In this document: one piece after another, positions 1 through 9,918 of the stretch
Position numbering within the stretch: the first letter of the stretch is position 1
How the letters are laid out: each line of letters opens with the position of its first letter
DNA from: Clavibacter michiganensis
GTDB lineage: Bacteria; Actinomycetota; Actinomycetes; Actinomycetales; Microbacteriaceae
Reading direction: 5' to 3'
DNA length: 64,000 nt
NCBI GenBank assembly: GCA_002150995.1
Contig: MDHJ01000001.1
Coordinates: 2,976,001 to 3,040,000 of the forward strand
Notes under the pieces: generated by a model
Seen by the model: only the letters and a program-made list of their open reading frames with translations
Told to the model about the DNA's origin: nothing
Databases searched by the model: none
Translations under genes and position numbers: made by a program

Positions 1-3000
1 GACGCTCGCGTGCTCGCTCGTGACCGTCCTCGGGCTCCTCGTGACGACCACGGAGGAGGGCGGCGTGCGGCGCACCCTCGATGCCGTGCCGGCGGACCGG
101 ACGGTCGTGCGCGTCACCGTCGACACCCCCACCGGCACGGTCGCGGAGGCGCGCACCGCGATCGACCGGGCCCTCCGGGACCTGCTCGGGGAGGCGGCCG
201 GGGCGACGCCGACGGGATCCGCCGTGAGCGCGGTCGCGGACGTCGACGGGCTGACGGCGGGATCCGACCGGGTGCTCGCGTACGCCGGCGAGTACGACGA
301 CCGGGATGCGCGCGCCGAGCTGGTCGCCGGGTCGTGGGCCGAGGCTCCCGCGGGCGACGGCGTCCTGCCGGCCGCGCTCCCGGAGGCGGCGGCGTCGGCT
401 CTCGGGCTGGGGATCGGATCCACCCTGGAGGTGCCGGCGCGCGGCGACGCCACGGCGACCGTGCGCGTCGTCGGGCTGTACCGGGCGGTGGACCCGGGCG
501 GCACGGCCTGGCTCGACGACCCGCTGCAGGGCCGCGGCGACGACCCGGCGTTCCCCGAGCCGGACGTGTCCTTCGCCGACTACGTGCACGCGGTCGGCCC
601 CCTGATCGTGGCCGACAGGGCGCTCGACGCCGCCGACGTGCGCGTCGCGACGCTCGACCTCCGCTCGCAGCCGACGTTCGACCGCGTGACGGTGGCGGGC
701 CTGGATGCGCTCGTGGTGCGGCTCGGCGACGCGGATGCGGGGATCACGCGGACCGCGGGCGACGTGGGGCAGAGCGTCGCGTACTCGTCGGGCGTCGCGG
801 ACGCCGTGGCCGCCGCATCCGCCGCGCTGACCGTGACGCGCGCCACCGTCGCCGTCGCGGGGCTGCTGCTCGCGGTCCTCGCGCTGGCGGCGATCGCGCA
901 GGCGGGGCGGCTCCTCGCCGACGCGCGCGACGCCGAGCGGCGGCTCCTGCAGGCACGCGGGGCCTCCCGGCGTCAGGTGATCGCGCTCGCGGGCGTCGAG
1001 GCCGGGGTGCTCGGGCTGCTGGTGGCGGGGATCAGCCTGCCGCTCGCCGCGCTCGCCTACCGCGGGCTCGCCGCCCTGCCGGCCATGCGCGCGGCCGGGA
1101 TGCCGGTCGCGTCGGGGGTGCCGCTCGGATCCGTGCTGACGGCCGTCGCCGTCGCCGCGCTGCTGGCCGCGGTGCTCCTCGCGCCGGCGCTCGGCCGCGC
1201 CGACCGGGAGGACGCGGCGTCCGGGCGCGCCGGGGTCGCGCGGCTGGCGCGGTCGGGGATCGACCTGGCGCTGCTCGTGCTCGCGGGGCTCGGGATCGCG
1301 CAGCTGCTGGCGTACCGGTCGGCGTCCGCGTCGCCCGCGGCCTCCGGCGACGTGCCCGCGGGGCTGGATCCGGTGCTCGTCGCCGCACCCGTCGTGGTGC
1401 TCGTGGCGGTGGCGGCGCTCGCGGTGCGGCTCGTGCCGCTCGCCGCGCGCGGGCTGGGTGCGCTGGCGGCGCGCGCCCGCGGATCCGTGCTGCCGCTCGC
1501 CGCGTGGGAGCTGGCCCGCCGGGGACGACGGGCGACGGCGGCCGTGCTCCTGCTGAGCCTCGCGCTCGCGGTGTGCACGTTCGGCGTGGCGTTCCTCCAC
1601 ACGTGGCGGATCTCGCAGGAGGACCAGGCGGCGGTGGCCGTGGGGCCGGCGGCGCGGGTGGTCGCGGATGCGGAAGCGGCGCTGACGCAGTCGTCGGTGC
1701 TCGGGACGGGGGACGTCGAGCCCGCGCTGCGGCGGCCCCTGCGGATCGACGGCGCGCCCGCGGGCGACCCGGCCGAGGGCGGCGTGGGCACGGGTGCGCA
1801 GGTGCTCGGGCTGTCCGCCGCCGCGCGGACGATGATCGCGGACGGACGCGGCGGCGCGGCGGGAGGGGAGCGGGTCGAGCTGCTGCTGCGGGGGTCGACG
1901 CGCACGCGCGACGACGACGGGATCGCCCTTCCGGACGGGTCGCGCGGGCTCGCCGCGACCGTGCGCGTGGCCGACGCTGCGGCGCCGCTCGCGGACGTGC
2001 GGGTGCGGATCGCGGCGGTGGTCGAGGACCCGCGCGGGCTGCTCGCGGTCGTGGACCTCGGGGACGCGCCCGCGGACGGCACGGAGACGGAGGTGGCGGG
2101 CGCGTTCGCGTTCGCCGGCGCGGACGGGACGGACGGGACGGCCGGCGACGGTGCGGGCAACGGTGCGGGCGCGACGGACACGGCCGGCCTCGACGGCCTC
2201 CGGCTGGTCGGGTTCCGGGCCGAGGTGGTCGGCGGACGGGACTCGGACTCGTCGTCGGAGCGGGCGACGGAGGTGCTCGTGGGCGGGATCGCGGCGCGGA
2301 CGGGCGGCGGGCGCGACCCCGCGGATCCACTCGCCGACGCGGCCGCCGCACCCCTCGAGGACGCCGCCGTGATCGACGGCGTCGCGGCCTGGGGCGGCGT
2401 GAGCGCCGATCCAGCCGCCCGCCCCCGGCGGTCGAGGCCGCGCCCGCGGGCTGGCAGGTGCGGCTCCCGGTGCTCGTGCCGCCGGACGCGTCGGGCCGCA
2501 CGACCGTGACGCTGCTCGTCGCCTGGGTGCCGGTGGGCCTGGTGGACGCCGTGATCCCGACCGCCCTCGCGGAGGGCCTGGGCGTGGACCCCGGCATGGC
2601 GCTCGACCTCGCCGTCGCGGGCGTGCGGATCCCCGTGACGGTCGTGGGCGACGCGCCGCTCGTGCCCGGGTCCGCGACCCCGGAGGCGCTCGCGGCGGGC
2701 GCGTCGGGACTCGCGGGCGCCTCCGCCGCGACCACCGTCGTGGTCGACGGGCCGACGCTCGCGCGGGTGCTGATCCAGCGCGGCACGACGGGCGCGCTGG
2801 TGGACGAGTGGTGGGCGGGCTCGGGCGGGCTCGCCGACGGCACGACCAGCGCCGACGACGTCGTCACGCGCGCCGGCCTCGCCCGCGACCTCCAGGAGGC
2901 GCCGCTGCGGGTCGCGACGCCGACCGCGCTGCTCCTCGCGATCGCGGCCGCGGGGATCCTCGCGGCCGCCGGCTTCGCGCTGCACGCCGTCGCGGCGCTG

Positions 3001-3342
3001 CGGGCCCGGCGAGCGGACCTGGCGCACCTCCGGGCGGTCGGCCTGTCCGCATCCGGCGCGGTCGGGCTCGTCGCGGTGGAGGCGCTGGTCCTCACGGCGC
3101 TCGGCGCGGTCGCCGGCATCGCGGCCGGGCTGCTGACGGCGCTCGCCGTGGGGCCGCTCGTCGCGGTGTCGCCCGGTGGGACCGCGCCCGTGCCCGGGGT
3201 CGAGGTGCACGTCCCGTGGCTCGCGGTCGGGCTGCTGCCCGCGGGGCTCGCGGTCGTGCTGGCGCTCGTGGTGGCCGCGGTCGCGGGGTCGCAGCAGGCG
3301 GTGCGGCCCGCGGAGCTGCTGCGCGCCGGAGGCGGGGAGTGA
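1..3342 (+). CDS. ABC transporter permease, FtsX-like (5' partial; apparent frameshift near 2424)
   Basis: Large membrane protein entering from the left edge. Hydrophobic segments lie near bases 840-900, 1000-1200, 1380-1440 and 1530-1590 and again at 2930-3290, separated by extracytoplasmic domains; this is the long-permease FtsX/MacB plan, with the final four-helix FtsX block at the C-terminus. The reading frame used up to about 2420 changes to the frame used from about 2430 to the stop at 3340. Adding one C to the C5 run at 2422-2426 joins them seamlessly. The gene is followed by a GTGA overlap with a second permease and by two ATPases, so it is one half of an exporter- or lipoprotein-release-type ABC system. 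Substrate unknown. The frameshift is probably a consensus error but could be a real break. Confidence 0.8.
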   Translation, partial: DARVLARDRPRAPRDDHGGGRRAAHPRCRAGGPDGRARHRRHPHRHGRGGAHRDRPGPPGPARGGGRGDADGIRRERGRGRRRADGGIRPGARVRRRVRRPGCARRAGRRVVGRGSRGRRRPAGRAPGGGGVGSRAGDRIHPGGAGARRRHGDRARRRAVPGGGPGRHGLARRPAAGPRRRPGVPRAGRVLRRLRARGRPPDRGRQGARRRRRARRDARPPLAADVRPRDGGGPGCARGAARRRGCGDHADRGRRGAERRVLVGRRGRRGRRIRRADRDARHRRRRGAAARGPRAGGDRAGGAAPRRRARRRAAAPAGTRGLPASGDRARGRRGRGARAAGGGDQPAARRARLPRARRPAGHARGRDAGRVGGAARIRADGRRRRRAAGRGAPRAGARPRRPGGRGVRARRGRAAGAVGDRPGAARARGARDRAAAGVPVGVRVARGLRRRARGAGSGARRRTRRGARGGGGARGAARAARRARAGCAGGARPRIRAAARRVGAGPPGTTGDGGRAPAEPRARGVHVRRGVPPHVADLAGGPGGGGRGAGGAGGRGCGSGADAVVGARDGGRRARAAAAPADRRRARGRPGRGRRGHGCAGARAVRRRADDDRGRTRRRGGRGAGRAAAAGVDAHARRRRDRPSGRVARARRDRARGRRCGAARGRAGADRGGGRGPARAARGRGPRGRARGRHGDGGGGRVRVRRRGRDGRDGRRRCGQRCGRDGHGRPRRPPAGRVPGRGGRRTGLGLVVGAGDGGARGRDRGADGRRARPRGSTRRRGRRTPRGRRRDRRRRGLGRRERRSSRPPPAVEAAPAGWQVRLPVLVPPDASGRTTVTLLVAWVPVGLVDAVIPTALAEGLGVDPGMALDLAVAGVRIPVTVVGDAPLVPGSATPEALAAGASGLAGASAATTVVVDGPTLARVLIQRGTTGALVDEWWAGSGGLADGTTSADDVVTRAGLARDLQEAPLRVATPTALLLAIAAAGILAAAGFALHAVAALRARRADLAHLRAVGLSASGAVGLVAVEALVLTALGAVAGIAAGLLTALAVGPLVAVSPGGTAPVPGVEVHVPWLAVGLLPAGLAVVLALVVAAVAGSQQAVRPAELLRAGGGE

Positions 3343-6254
3343 GCGGGCGGCGGGCGGCGGAGTCGCGGGGGCGCTCCGGGCAGGCGGGCCGCGCGGGTCG
3401 CGCGGGCGGCGCCGGCGCACCCGTGCGGATCCTCACCGCCGGCGTCCTCCCCCTCGCGCCGCGCCGCCTGCTCCGCGACCGCGGCCTCGCCGCGTGCTTG
3501 ACCCTGCTCGTCGGGGTATCGGCCCTGCTCGCCGCGGGCGCGCCGGCGCTGGTCACGCGGATCCTCGACGACGACGTCCGCGAGCGCGTCACCGCCGCCG
3601 GCCCTGCCGCGGACGTCGTGCTGCGCGCCCCGCTCGGCCGGGCGCAGGAGGGCGGGTCCGTGGAGCCCGGGGACGTCGTCGCGCTCGCCGACGCGCTCCC
3701 CGCGCAGCTGCCGCCGGCGCTCGCCCGGGCCGCCGACGGGATCACGAGCGCCGTCATCACGCCCGGCACCCTCGCGACCGGTCCCCTGTCGGTCGGCATC
3801 CAGCCCGACGGATCGGGTGGATCGGCGGGCGTCGGCGGCGGCCCGTCCGCGACGCCGGCCGTGCGCGTCGCCCTGCTCACGCCCTCGCTCGCCGACGACC
3901 TGCGCGTGGTGCGCGGCGTCCTGCCCGGCACCGCGATCACCGGCGACGCCGAGCCCGGCCCGCGCATCGGCACCTCGCCCGCCGGCCCCGTCGAGGTGGC
4001 CGTCTCGTCCGCGTCGGCGGAGGCGGCGGGGCTCGTGGTCGGATCGGCGCTCACCGTCCCGCAGAGCGGCGCCGACCGGATCGACGGCCGGGCCCCCCTG
4101 CTCGGGATCCGCGTGGTCGGCATCGTCGAGGCGGCCCCCGGCGCCTCCTTCCCCGACCTCCCCGGGCTCCTCGACCCCGTCCCCGCGGCCGACAGCGCCC
4201 CCGGCGCCACGGCGGGAATCACGGTCGTCGCCACGGCCGACGGCCTCGACCTCGCCCGCACGGCCGACCTCGCGGACGGCGACGGCGTGATCCGCATCCG
4301 CCTCGATCCCGCGGCCTTCACCGACGAGGGCGCGCGGGCGATGGTGCGCGACGTGCAGCGGCTGTCCGCGGGCACGGCGCCGGTCGGCGTCGACGGTGCG
4401 GTGGTCGGCGGATCCGAGGCACCGCTCCGGGTGAGCTCCGGCCTCGACCGCGTGGTCGCCGCCCACGCGGACGCGGCCCGCGCGGCCGTCGCCCAGATGT
4501 CCGTGCTGCTCGCCGGGGCGCTCGGCGTCGCCGCGGTCGTCCTCGTGCTGCTCGCGCGGCTGCTCGTCGGGCGCCGCCGCGAGGACATCGTGCGCGACCG
4601 CGCCCGCGGCGCCGGGACGGCGGCCATCGCGCTGACCGCGGGCGTCGAGTCGGTGCTGCTCGCGGCGGTCGGCGGCGCCGCGGGGCTCGGGACCGCGGTC
4701 GCGCTCGGCGCGCCGTGGCCGCTCGCGGACCCGGCTCCCGTCGCCCTGCTGCTCGCGGTCGCCGCGCTGGCCGCGCCCGCGGAGGCCGCGGTCATCGCCC
4801 GCCGGTCGGGCGACGCGGGCCGTCGCGAGCTCGGACGCGCGAGCCGCGTCGACGCCCGCCGCGCCATCGCGATCCGGCGCCTCGTCGCCGAGTCGACCGT
4901 CCTCCTGCTGGCGGTCGCCGCCGTCGTGTCCGTCCGCGGCCGCGGCCTCCTCGACGCGCGCGCCGACGGGGTGGATCCGCTGCTCGCCGCCGCGCCCCTC
5001 CTCCTCGCGGCCGCCGCCACGCTCGTCGCCGTCCGCGTGATCCCGCCGGCCCTGGCCGCGCTCGCGTCCCTGGCCCGGCGCGGTCGGGGCGCGCTCGGCG
5101 CGGTCGCCGGCGCCACCGGGTCGCCCGCCTCCCCGCTCCCCCTCGGCGCGCTCACCCTCGCGGTCGCCGTCGCGCTCACGGGCGGGCTCCTCGCCGAGAC
5201 GGTCGCCACCGGCCGGGTCGCGGCGTCGTGGCAGGAGGTCGGGGCGGACGCGCGCATCGACGCGGAGGTCCCCGACGCCGACGTCGCGCTCCTCCGGGAA
5301 GCGGCGGGCGTGACGGCCGTGGGATCCGCCCGCGTCACCGACGACGCGCGCCTCACCGACGGACCCGTCCAGGAGTTCGCCACCCTGCTCGCCGTCGACG
5401 CGGGATACGCGGACGCGCTCGCGGCGTCGCCCGCGGACGCCGACGCCGTCGACCCGGCCGACCCCGACCGGATCCGCGCCCTCGCGGACGAGCCCGCGTC
5501 GGGCGACCGCCTCCCCGTCCTCGTCGACCGCCGCCTCGCCGACCGGCTCGTGACCGACGACCCCGTGCTCACGTACGGCGACCGGAACGTGCGCGTCCGC
5601 GTGGCCGGCGTGATCTCGGACGGCCCGCGCGGCTACCTCGGCGGCCCCTTCGTGATCGTCGACCGGGCCGCCCTCGCGTCCTGGGCGGACGAGCCGATCG
5701 TGGCCGACCAGGTGCTCGTGACCGGCCCGGGAGCCGCTGCCGCGGTCGGCGCCCTCGACGTCGACCCGGACGCGGTCCTCACGCGCGACGCCTGGCAGGA
5801 GGAGCGCTCCACGGGCGCCCTCGCGGCCGGCGTCGACCGGATGCTCGCCCTCGCGACGGCCGCCGCCGGGATCCTCGCGGCCCTCGCCGTCCTCGCCACC
5901 GCGGTCGCCGGCGCCGGCCGCCGCGCGCGCACGCTCGCGCTCCTCCGCACGCTCGGCCTGCCCCGACGCGGCGGCATCGGGCTGGCCCTCGCGGAGCTCG
6001 CGCCCGCCGTGCTCGCCGCGCTGCTCGGCGGCGCCGTCGCCGCGGTCGTCACCGTGCTCGCGCTCGGTCCCGCCCTCGGCCTGCGCCTGCTCACGGGCGG
6101 CCGAGCGGACCCGTCGCCCGCCATCGCGCCCGCCGTGATCCTCGCGGTCGCCGGCGCCGCCCTCCTGCTCCTGGCCCTCGCGATCCTCGCCGAGGCCGCC
6201 GCCCACCGCCACGACCGCCTCGCCGCGGTGCTCCGAGAAGGGGATGCAGCATGA
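3339..6254 (+). CDS. ABC transporter permease, FtsX-like
   Basis: 971 residues. GTG start at 3339 overlaps the upstream stop (GTGA) and has GGAGG six bases before it; GTG at 3423 is an alternative start that would trim 28 residues. One membrane segment lies near residue 60, a cluster at about 385-560, and the terminal FtsX-type helices at about 840-960, with large extracytoplasmic domains between. Its arrangement is close to that of the preceding permease, so the two probably form the heterodimeric membrane part of one transporter with the two ATPases downstream. The family moves peptides, antibiotics or lipoproteins out of the cell or transmits a signal; nothing in the sequence says which. 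Stop overlaps the next start (ATGA). Confidence 0.85.
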   Translation: MSGRRAAESRGRSGQAGRAGRAGGAGAPVRILTAGVLPLAPRRLLRDRGLAACLTLLVGVSALLAAGAPALVTRILDDDVRERVTAAGPAADVVLRAPLGRAQEGGSVEPGDVVALADALPAQLPPALARAADGITSAVITPGTLATGPLSVGIQPDGSGGSAGVGGGPSATPAVRVALLTPSLADDLRVVRGVLPGTAITGDAEPGPRIGTSPAGPVEVAVSSASAEAAGLVVGSALTVPQSGADRIDGRAPLLGIRVVGIVEAAPGASFPDLPGLLDPVPAADSAPGATAGITVVATADGLDLARTADLADGDGVIRIRLDPAAFTDEGARAMVRDVQRLSAGTAPVGVDGAVVGGSEAPLRVSSGLDRVVAAHADAARAAVAQMSVLLAGALGVAAVVLVLLARLLVGRRREDIVRDRARGAGTAAIALTAGVESVLLAAVGGAAGLGTAVALGAPWPLADPAPVALLLAVAALAAPAEAAVIARRSGDAGRRELGRASRVDARRAIAIRRLVAESTVLLLAVAAVVSVRGRGLLDARADGVDPLLAAAPLLLAAAATLVAVRVIPPALAALASLARRGRGALGAVAGATGSPASPLPLGALTLAVAVALTGGLLAETVATGRVAASWQEVGADARIDAEVPDADVALLREAAGVTAVGSARVTDDARLTDGPVQEFATLLAVDAGYADALAASPADADAVDPADPDRIRALADEPASGDRLPVLVDRRLADRLVTDDPVLTYGDRNVRVRVAGVISDGPRGYLGGPFVIVDRAALASWADEPIVADQVLVTGPGAAAAVGALDVDPDAVLTRDAWQEERSTGALAAGVDRMLALATAAAGILAALAVLATAVAGAGRRARTLALLRTLGLPRRGGIGLALAELAPAVLAALLGGAVAAVVTVLALGPALGLRLLTGGRADPSPAIAPAVILAVAGAALLLLALAILAEAAAHRHDRLAAVLREGDAA

Positions 6255-7228
6255 CCCGACGAACGACGCGCGAGACCGGCGGCGGAGCCGCCGCCGTCCG
6301 CGTCCCCCGCCCCGGCGCCGCCGAGTACGGCGCGGGCGCGCTCATCGTCTGCGACAGCCTGGTGCGGATCCACCAGGTCGGCGACATCGAGGTGCAGGCG
6401 CTCCAGGGCCTCGACCTGCTCGTCGACGCGGGCGAGATGATCGCCGTGGTCGGCGCCTCCGGCGCCGGCAAGTCGACGCTCCTCCAGATCGTCTCCGGCC
6501 TCGACGTGCCCACCGCCGGCCGTGCGCGCGTGGGCCGCTGGGACCTCCTCCGCATGACGCCCGCGGACCGGGTGACGTACCGCCGCGAGGTCGTCGGCTT
6601 CGTCTGGCAGCGCACCGCCAGGAACCTCGTCCCCTACCTCTCCGCGGGCGAGAACGTCGGCCTGCCGATGGCGTTCGCGGGCGTGCGGCGCCGGGAGCGC
6701 GCCGGGCGCGCCGCCGACCTGCTGGGGATGCTCGGCATCGCCGACCGGGCCGACCGACGCCCCGCGCAGCTGTCCGGCGGCGAGCAGCAGCGGGTCGCCA
6801 TCGCGGTGGCGCTCGCGAACCACCCGCAGGTGCTCCTCGCGGACGAGCCGACGGGCGAGCTCGACCGGGCGAGCGGATCCGACGTGATGGCCGCGATGCA
6901 CGCCGCGAACCGGGAGCTCGGCACCACGGTGGTGATCGTCACGCACGACGCCGCCGTCGCGGAGCAGGTGGAGCGCACGGTCGCGATCCGCGACGGCCGC
7001 ACCGCCAGCGAGGTCGTCCGGCGCCGCGAGGTGGACGCGGCCGGCGCCTCCCGCGTCGTCGCCGAGGAGTACGCGGTGCTGGACCGCGCGGGCCGGCTCC
7101 AGCTGCCCGCCTCCTACCGGCGGTCGCTCGACCTCCGCGGCCGCGTGCGGCTGGAGCTGGAGGACGACCACGTCGGCGTCTGGCCGGACGGGCCGGCACC
7201 CGCGGGACGAGGGGACGGCGCGCGATGA
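6251..7228 (+). CDS. ABC transporter ATP-binding protein with AbrB-like C-terminal tail
   Basis: 325 residues. Walker [10 protein letters not shown] at 68-76, signature LSGGEQQR at 174-181, Walker [10 protein letters not shown] at 195-203 and switch His near 232 are all intact, as in MacB/LolD-type ATPases. Beyond the usual end of the domain, residues about 272-315 read as a SpoVT-AbrB-like beta fold ([17 protein letters not shown], then a short hydrophobic/acidic strand), which ordinary MacB ATPases do not have. Start ATG overlaps the permease stop, and its own stop overlaps the next ATPase, so stoichiometry is set by coupled translation. The role of the tail (dimerisation, DNA binding or regulation) is unknown. 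Confidence 0.9.
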   Translation: MTRRTTRETGGGAAAVRVPRPGAAEYGAGALIVCDSLVRIHQVGDIEVQALQGLDLLVDAGEMIAVVGASGAGKSTLLQIVSGLDVPTAGRARVGRWDLLRMTPADRVTYRREVVGFVWQRTARNLVPYLSAGENVGLPMAFAGVRRRERAGRAADLLGMLGIADRADRRPAQLSGGEQQRVAIAVALANHPQVLLADEPTGELDRASGSDVMAAMHAANRELGTTVVIVTHDAAVAEQVERTVAIRDGRTASEVVRRREVDAAGASRVVAEEYAVLDRAGRLQLPASYRRSLDLRGRVRLELEDDHVGVWPDGPAPAGRGDGAR

Positions 7229-7917
7229 CCGACGACACCCCCATGGTCCGGGTCGCGGGCGTCTCGCGCTCCCACGGATCCGGCCCCACCGTCGTGCACG
7301 CCCTCCGCGACGTGACGCTCGACGTGCCCCGGGGCCGCCTGGTCACGCTCGTCGGCCGCTCCGGGTCGGGCAAGACGACGCTCCTCACCTGCATCGGCGG
7401 GCTCGACCGGCCGACCGCGGGACGCATCGAGGTGGACGGCGTCGACGTCACCGCGCTCGACGAGTCCGGCCGCACGGCGCTCCGCCGCGACCGCGTGGCC
7501 TTCGTCTTCCAGACCTTCGGCCTGCTGCCCGCGCTCACGGCCGCCGAGAACGTCGGGCTGCCGCTCCGCCTCCGACGCGCGCCGCACGACGAGCGCGAAG
7601 CCCGCGTCGCCGAGCTGCTGGACCTCGTCGGCCTCGCCGCGCACGCGGGCCAGCGCCCGTCGGAGATGTCGGGCGGCCAGCAGCAGCGCGTCGCCGTGGC
7701 GCGGGCCCTGGCCAACCGGCCGCGCCTGCTCCTCGCGGACGAGCCGACCGGCCAGCTGGATCAGGAGACGGGCGCCTCGATCATGCGGCTCCTCCTCGAC
7801 GTGGTGCGGGCCGAGGGCACGACCGCGCTCATCAGCACGCACGACGCCACGCTGCAGGGACTCGCGGACGCGTCGATCCGCCTCACGGACGGGCGGGTGG
7901 ACCTGGCGGGGGCGTGA
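7225..7917 (+). CDS. ABC transporter ATP-binding protein (MacB/LolD type)
   Basis: 230 residues, the normal length of a stand-alone exporter ATPase. Walker A GRSGSGKT at 44-51, Q-loop in VFQTFGL near 94-100, signature MSGGQQQR at 148-155, Walker [10 protein letters not shown] at 169-177, switch His in STHD. It lacks the C-terminal tail of its neighbour. The ATG overlaps the preceding stop by four bases. Two different ATPases with two different FtsX permeases suggest either a heteromeric transporter or two systems sharing an operon. Last gene of the run; it converges on the DedA gene. Confidence 0.92.
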   Translation: MTDDTPMVRVAGVSRSHGSGPTVVHALRDVTLDVPRGRLVTLVGRSGSGKTTLLTCIGGLDRPTAGRIEVDGVDVTALDESGRTALRRDRVAFVFQTFGLLPALTAAENVGLPLRLRRAPHDEREARVAELLDLVGLAAHAGQRPSEMSGGQQQRVAVARALANRPRLLLADEPTGQLDQETGASIMRLLLDVVRAEGTTALISTHDATLQGLADASIRLTDGRVDLAGA

Positions 7918-7928
7918 CCGGCCCGGGT

Positions 7929-7957
7929 GGCCGGCCGGCCCGGGTGGTCGGCCGGCC
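7929..7957. terminator. possible bidirectional terminator
   Basis: GGCCGGCC at 7929-7936 and again at 7950-7957 can pair across a 13-base loop between two convergent genes. The surrounding segment also carries direct repeats of GCCGGCCCGGGTGG. No U-run, as usual in such GC-rich genomes, so the call rests on position and pairing only. Confidence 0.35.
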
Positions 7958-7969
7958 CGCCGGGTGCGC

Positions 7970-8635
7970 TCAGGCCGCCCGCACCCGCCGGATCAGCCGC
8001 GTGACCACGAACCACAGCACCAGCAGCGCGATGACGCCGACGGCAGCGTAGGAGATCAGGCCGCTCCACTCCTCCAGCACCGGCCGGATGGCGGGGCCGA
8101 ACGCGAAGCCGAGGCCGACCCAGATGCCGTTCCAGGCGGCGGATCCGGCGACCGTGTAGAGCGAGAAGCGCCAGAGCGGCATGCGCTCGATGCCCGCCGG
8201 GATGGAGATGAACGAGCGCACGAGCGGCACGCAGCGGCCGACGAGCACCGCGGTGCCGCCCCAGCGGAGGAAGAAGGCCTCGGCCTTGTCGAAGTCGGCG
8301 TGGTCGAGCAGGGGGATCCGGCCGACGAGGCGGCGGGTGCGGTCCCGGCCGAGCGCGGCGCCGATCGCGTACCAGATGAGGGCGCCGACGAGCGCGCCGA
8401 CGGTGGCGGCGGCCCACGCGCCCCAGGCGCTCATGCGGCCCTCGTAGGCGAGGAAGCCGGCGACCGGGAGGATCGCCTCGGAGGGGATCGGCGGCACGAA
8501 GGTCTCGATGAGGACGGCGAGGCCGACCCCCACCTCACCCAGCACCTCGATGAGCGAGAGGACCCAGCCGACGAAGCCGTCGTATCCCTCGCTCGGGTGG
8601 ATCTCGCCGGGGGTCACTGCTCGGATGGCGCTCAT
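7970..8635 (-). CDS. DedA family membrane protein
   Basis: 221 residues with about five hydrophobic segments. The N-terminal re-entrant motif ETFVPPIPSEAILPVAGF (near residue 47) and the later GRCVPLVRSFISIPAGIERM (near 135) are the family hallmarks, including the conserved Arg residues and AG. DedA/VTT proteins are thought to scramble or flip undecaprenyl phosphate or phospholipids and support membrane potential and envelope drug tolerance. Start chosen at the ATG preceded by GAGAGG. Monocistronic by context: it converges with the ABC operon and has its own upstream -10-like box. Confidence 0.9.
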   Translation of the reverse strand: MSAIRAVTPGEIHPSEGYDGFVGWVLSLIEVLGEVGVGLAVLIETFVPPIPSEAILPVAGFLAYEGRMSAWGAWAAATVGALVGALIWYAIGAALGRDRTRRLVGRIPLLDHADFDKAEAFFLRWGGTAVLVGRCVPLVRSFISIPAGIERMPLWRFSLYTVAGSAAWNGIWVGLGFAFGPAIRPVLEEWSGLISYAAVGVIALLVLWFVVTRLIRRVRAA

Positions 8636-8936
8636 GCGGCCTCTCGTTCTGTCGGGGGGTCGGGCGTCAGGGTCCGTCGGGCGCCGGCTGCGCGGAGGGC
8701 GCGATGCCCGGGACGGACCCCGCGAGTGTAGGGAACGGAATTCGGCATCCGCTGAATCGGGGGTGCGGCGGGGCGGCAGGCGGTGCGCGGTGGTCGGTAC
8801 GCGGTGCGCGGCGGGCATGATCCGCGCGGTGGACCGCGGTCGCCCGAGCGGGGGACGACCGGCGTGCGCTCCCGCGGGAGGCTGGAGGCACGGCCGCCGG
8901 CCGTCCCGCTCCCGCCCGACGTCCCGGAGGATCCCC
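8636..8936. other. intergenic region with dedA promoter
   Basis: Divergent spacer. On the minus strand TACACT at 8725-8730 is a good -10 for the DedA gene, giving an untranslated leader of about 85 bases. A ten-base direct repeat CGGTGCGCGG occurs at 8781-8790 and 8802-8811. The end of the spacer supplies GGAGG for the beta-lactamase-like gene. I see no gene here. Confidence 0.45.
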
Positions 8937-9901
8937 CTGAGCCGCTCGCCCCTCGCCCTCGCCCTGCCCCTGGCCTCGGCCCTCGCCGCCGCCCTCCTCG
9001 CCGGATGCGCGACGCCCGCCGCCGATCCCACGCCCCCGGCGACCGGGACGCCCACCGCGAGCGCCGCCCCCGCCACCCTCGGCGTGGACCAGGCCGCAGC
9101 CGATGCCGCGTTCACCGCGCTCGAGGAGCGGTTCGACGCGCGCCTCGGCGTGCACCTGGTCGACACGGCCACGGGCGCCGAGGTCTCCTGGCGGGCGGAC
9201 GAGCGGTTCGCGTACGCCTCCACGATCAAGGCGCCGCTCGCGGCCGCGCTCCTCGACCGCGTCGGCATCGCCGGGATGGATCGCGCCGTGCCGATCGAGG
9301 CGGCCGACGTCCTCTCCTACGCGCCCGTCACCGAGACGCGCGTCGGCGGCACCATGACCCTCCGCGAGCTGGCCGAGGCCGCCATGACCCGGAGCGACAA
9401 CACCGCGGCGAACCTGCTGCTCGAGGCCCTCGGCGGTCCGGCGGAGCTCGACGCGGCACTCACCGCGCTGGGCGACGAGACCACCGTCGTCTCCCGCAGG
9501 GAGCCCGACCTCAACGAGGCTACGCCCGGCGACGACCGCGACACCACGACCCGCGCGCCGCGGCCGCGCTCCTCCGGGCCTACGCCCTGGGCGACCCCGG
9601 CGCCCTCGCGGATCCCCTCGACGCCGACGAGCGCTCCCTCTTCACCGGCTGGCTGCAGGCGACCCAGACGGGCGACACGCTCGTGCGCGCCGAGCTGCCC
9701 ACGGAGTGGACCGTCGGCGACAAGTCCGGCTCGGGCGCCTACGCGAGCCGCGGCGACGTCGCCGTGGTGTGGCGGCCGGACGCGGCGCCGCTCGTGATCG
9801 CGATCCACTCGTCGCGGGACGCGCAGGACGCCGAGGCCGACGACGCGCTCGTCTCGGGCGCCGCGCGGGCCGCGGTGCAGGCGCTCGGCGCGCTCGGCTG
9901 A
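8937..9901 (+). CDS. class A beta-lactamase-like lipoprotein (apparent frameshift near 9551)
   Basis: About 321 residues once one C is added to the CCC at 9550-9552. I place the start at CTG 8937: GGAGG lies six bases upstream and the resulting N-terminus is a clean lipoprotein signal ending LLAGC (Cys 24). The upstream ATG at 8817 would bury the signal 40 residues in. Class A residues are present: STIK (Ser 95, Lys 98), SDN (153-155), EPDLN (Glu 189), and KSGSG in place of KTG after the frameshift. It is therefore a serine beta-lactamase or beta-lactamase-like serine hydrolase anchored outside the membrane. Activity against beta-lactams is not proven. Without the repair the KSG motif is lost. 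Confidence 0.8.
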
Positions 9902-9918
9902 CGGGCGGACGGGGCGGA

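Noticed and set aside
1032-6212. A 1,726-codon open frame on the minus strand
   Set aside because: It is antisense to two well-supported permeases; its sequence is Arg/Gly/Asp-rich with no domain, as expected when high GC removes stop codons.
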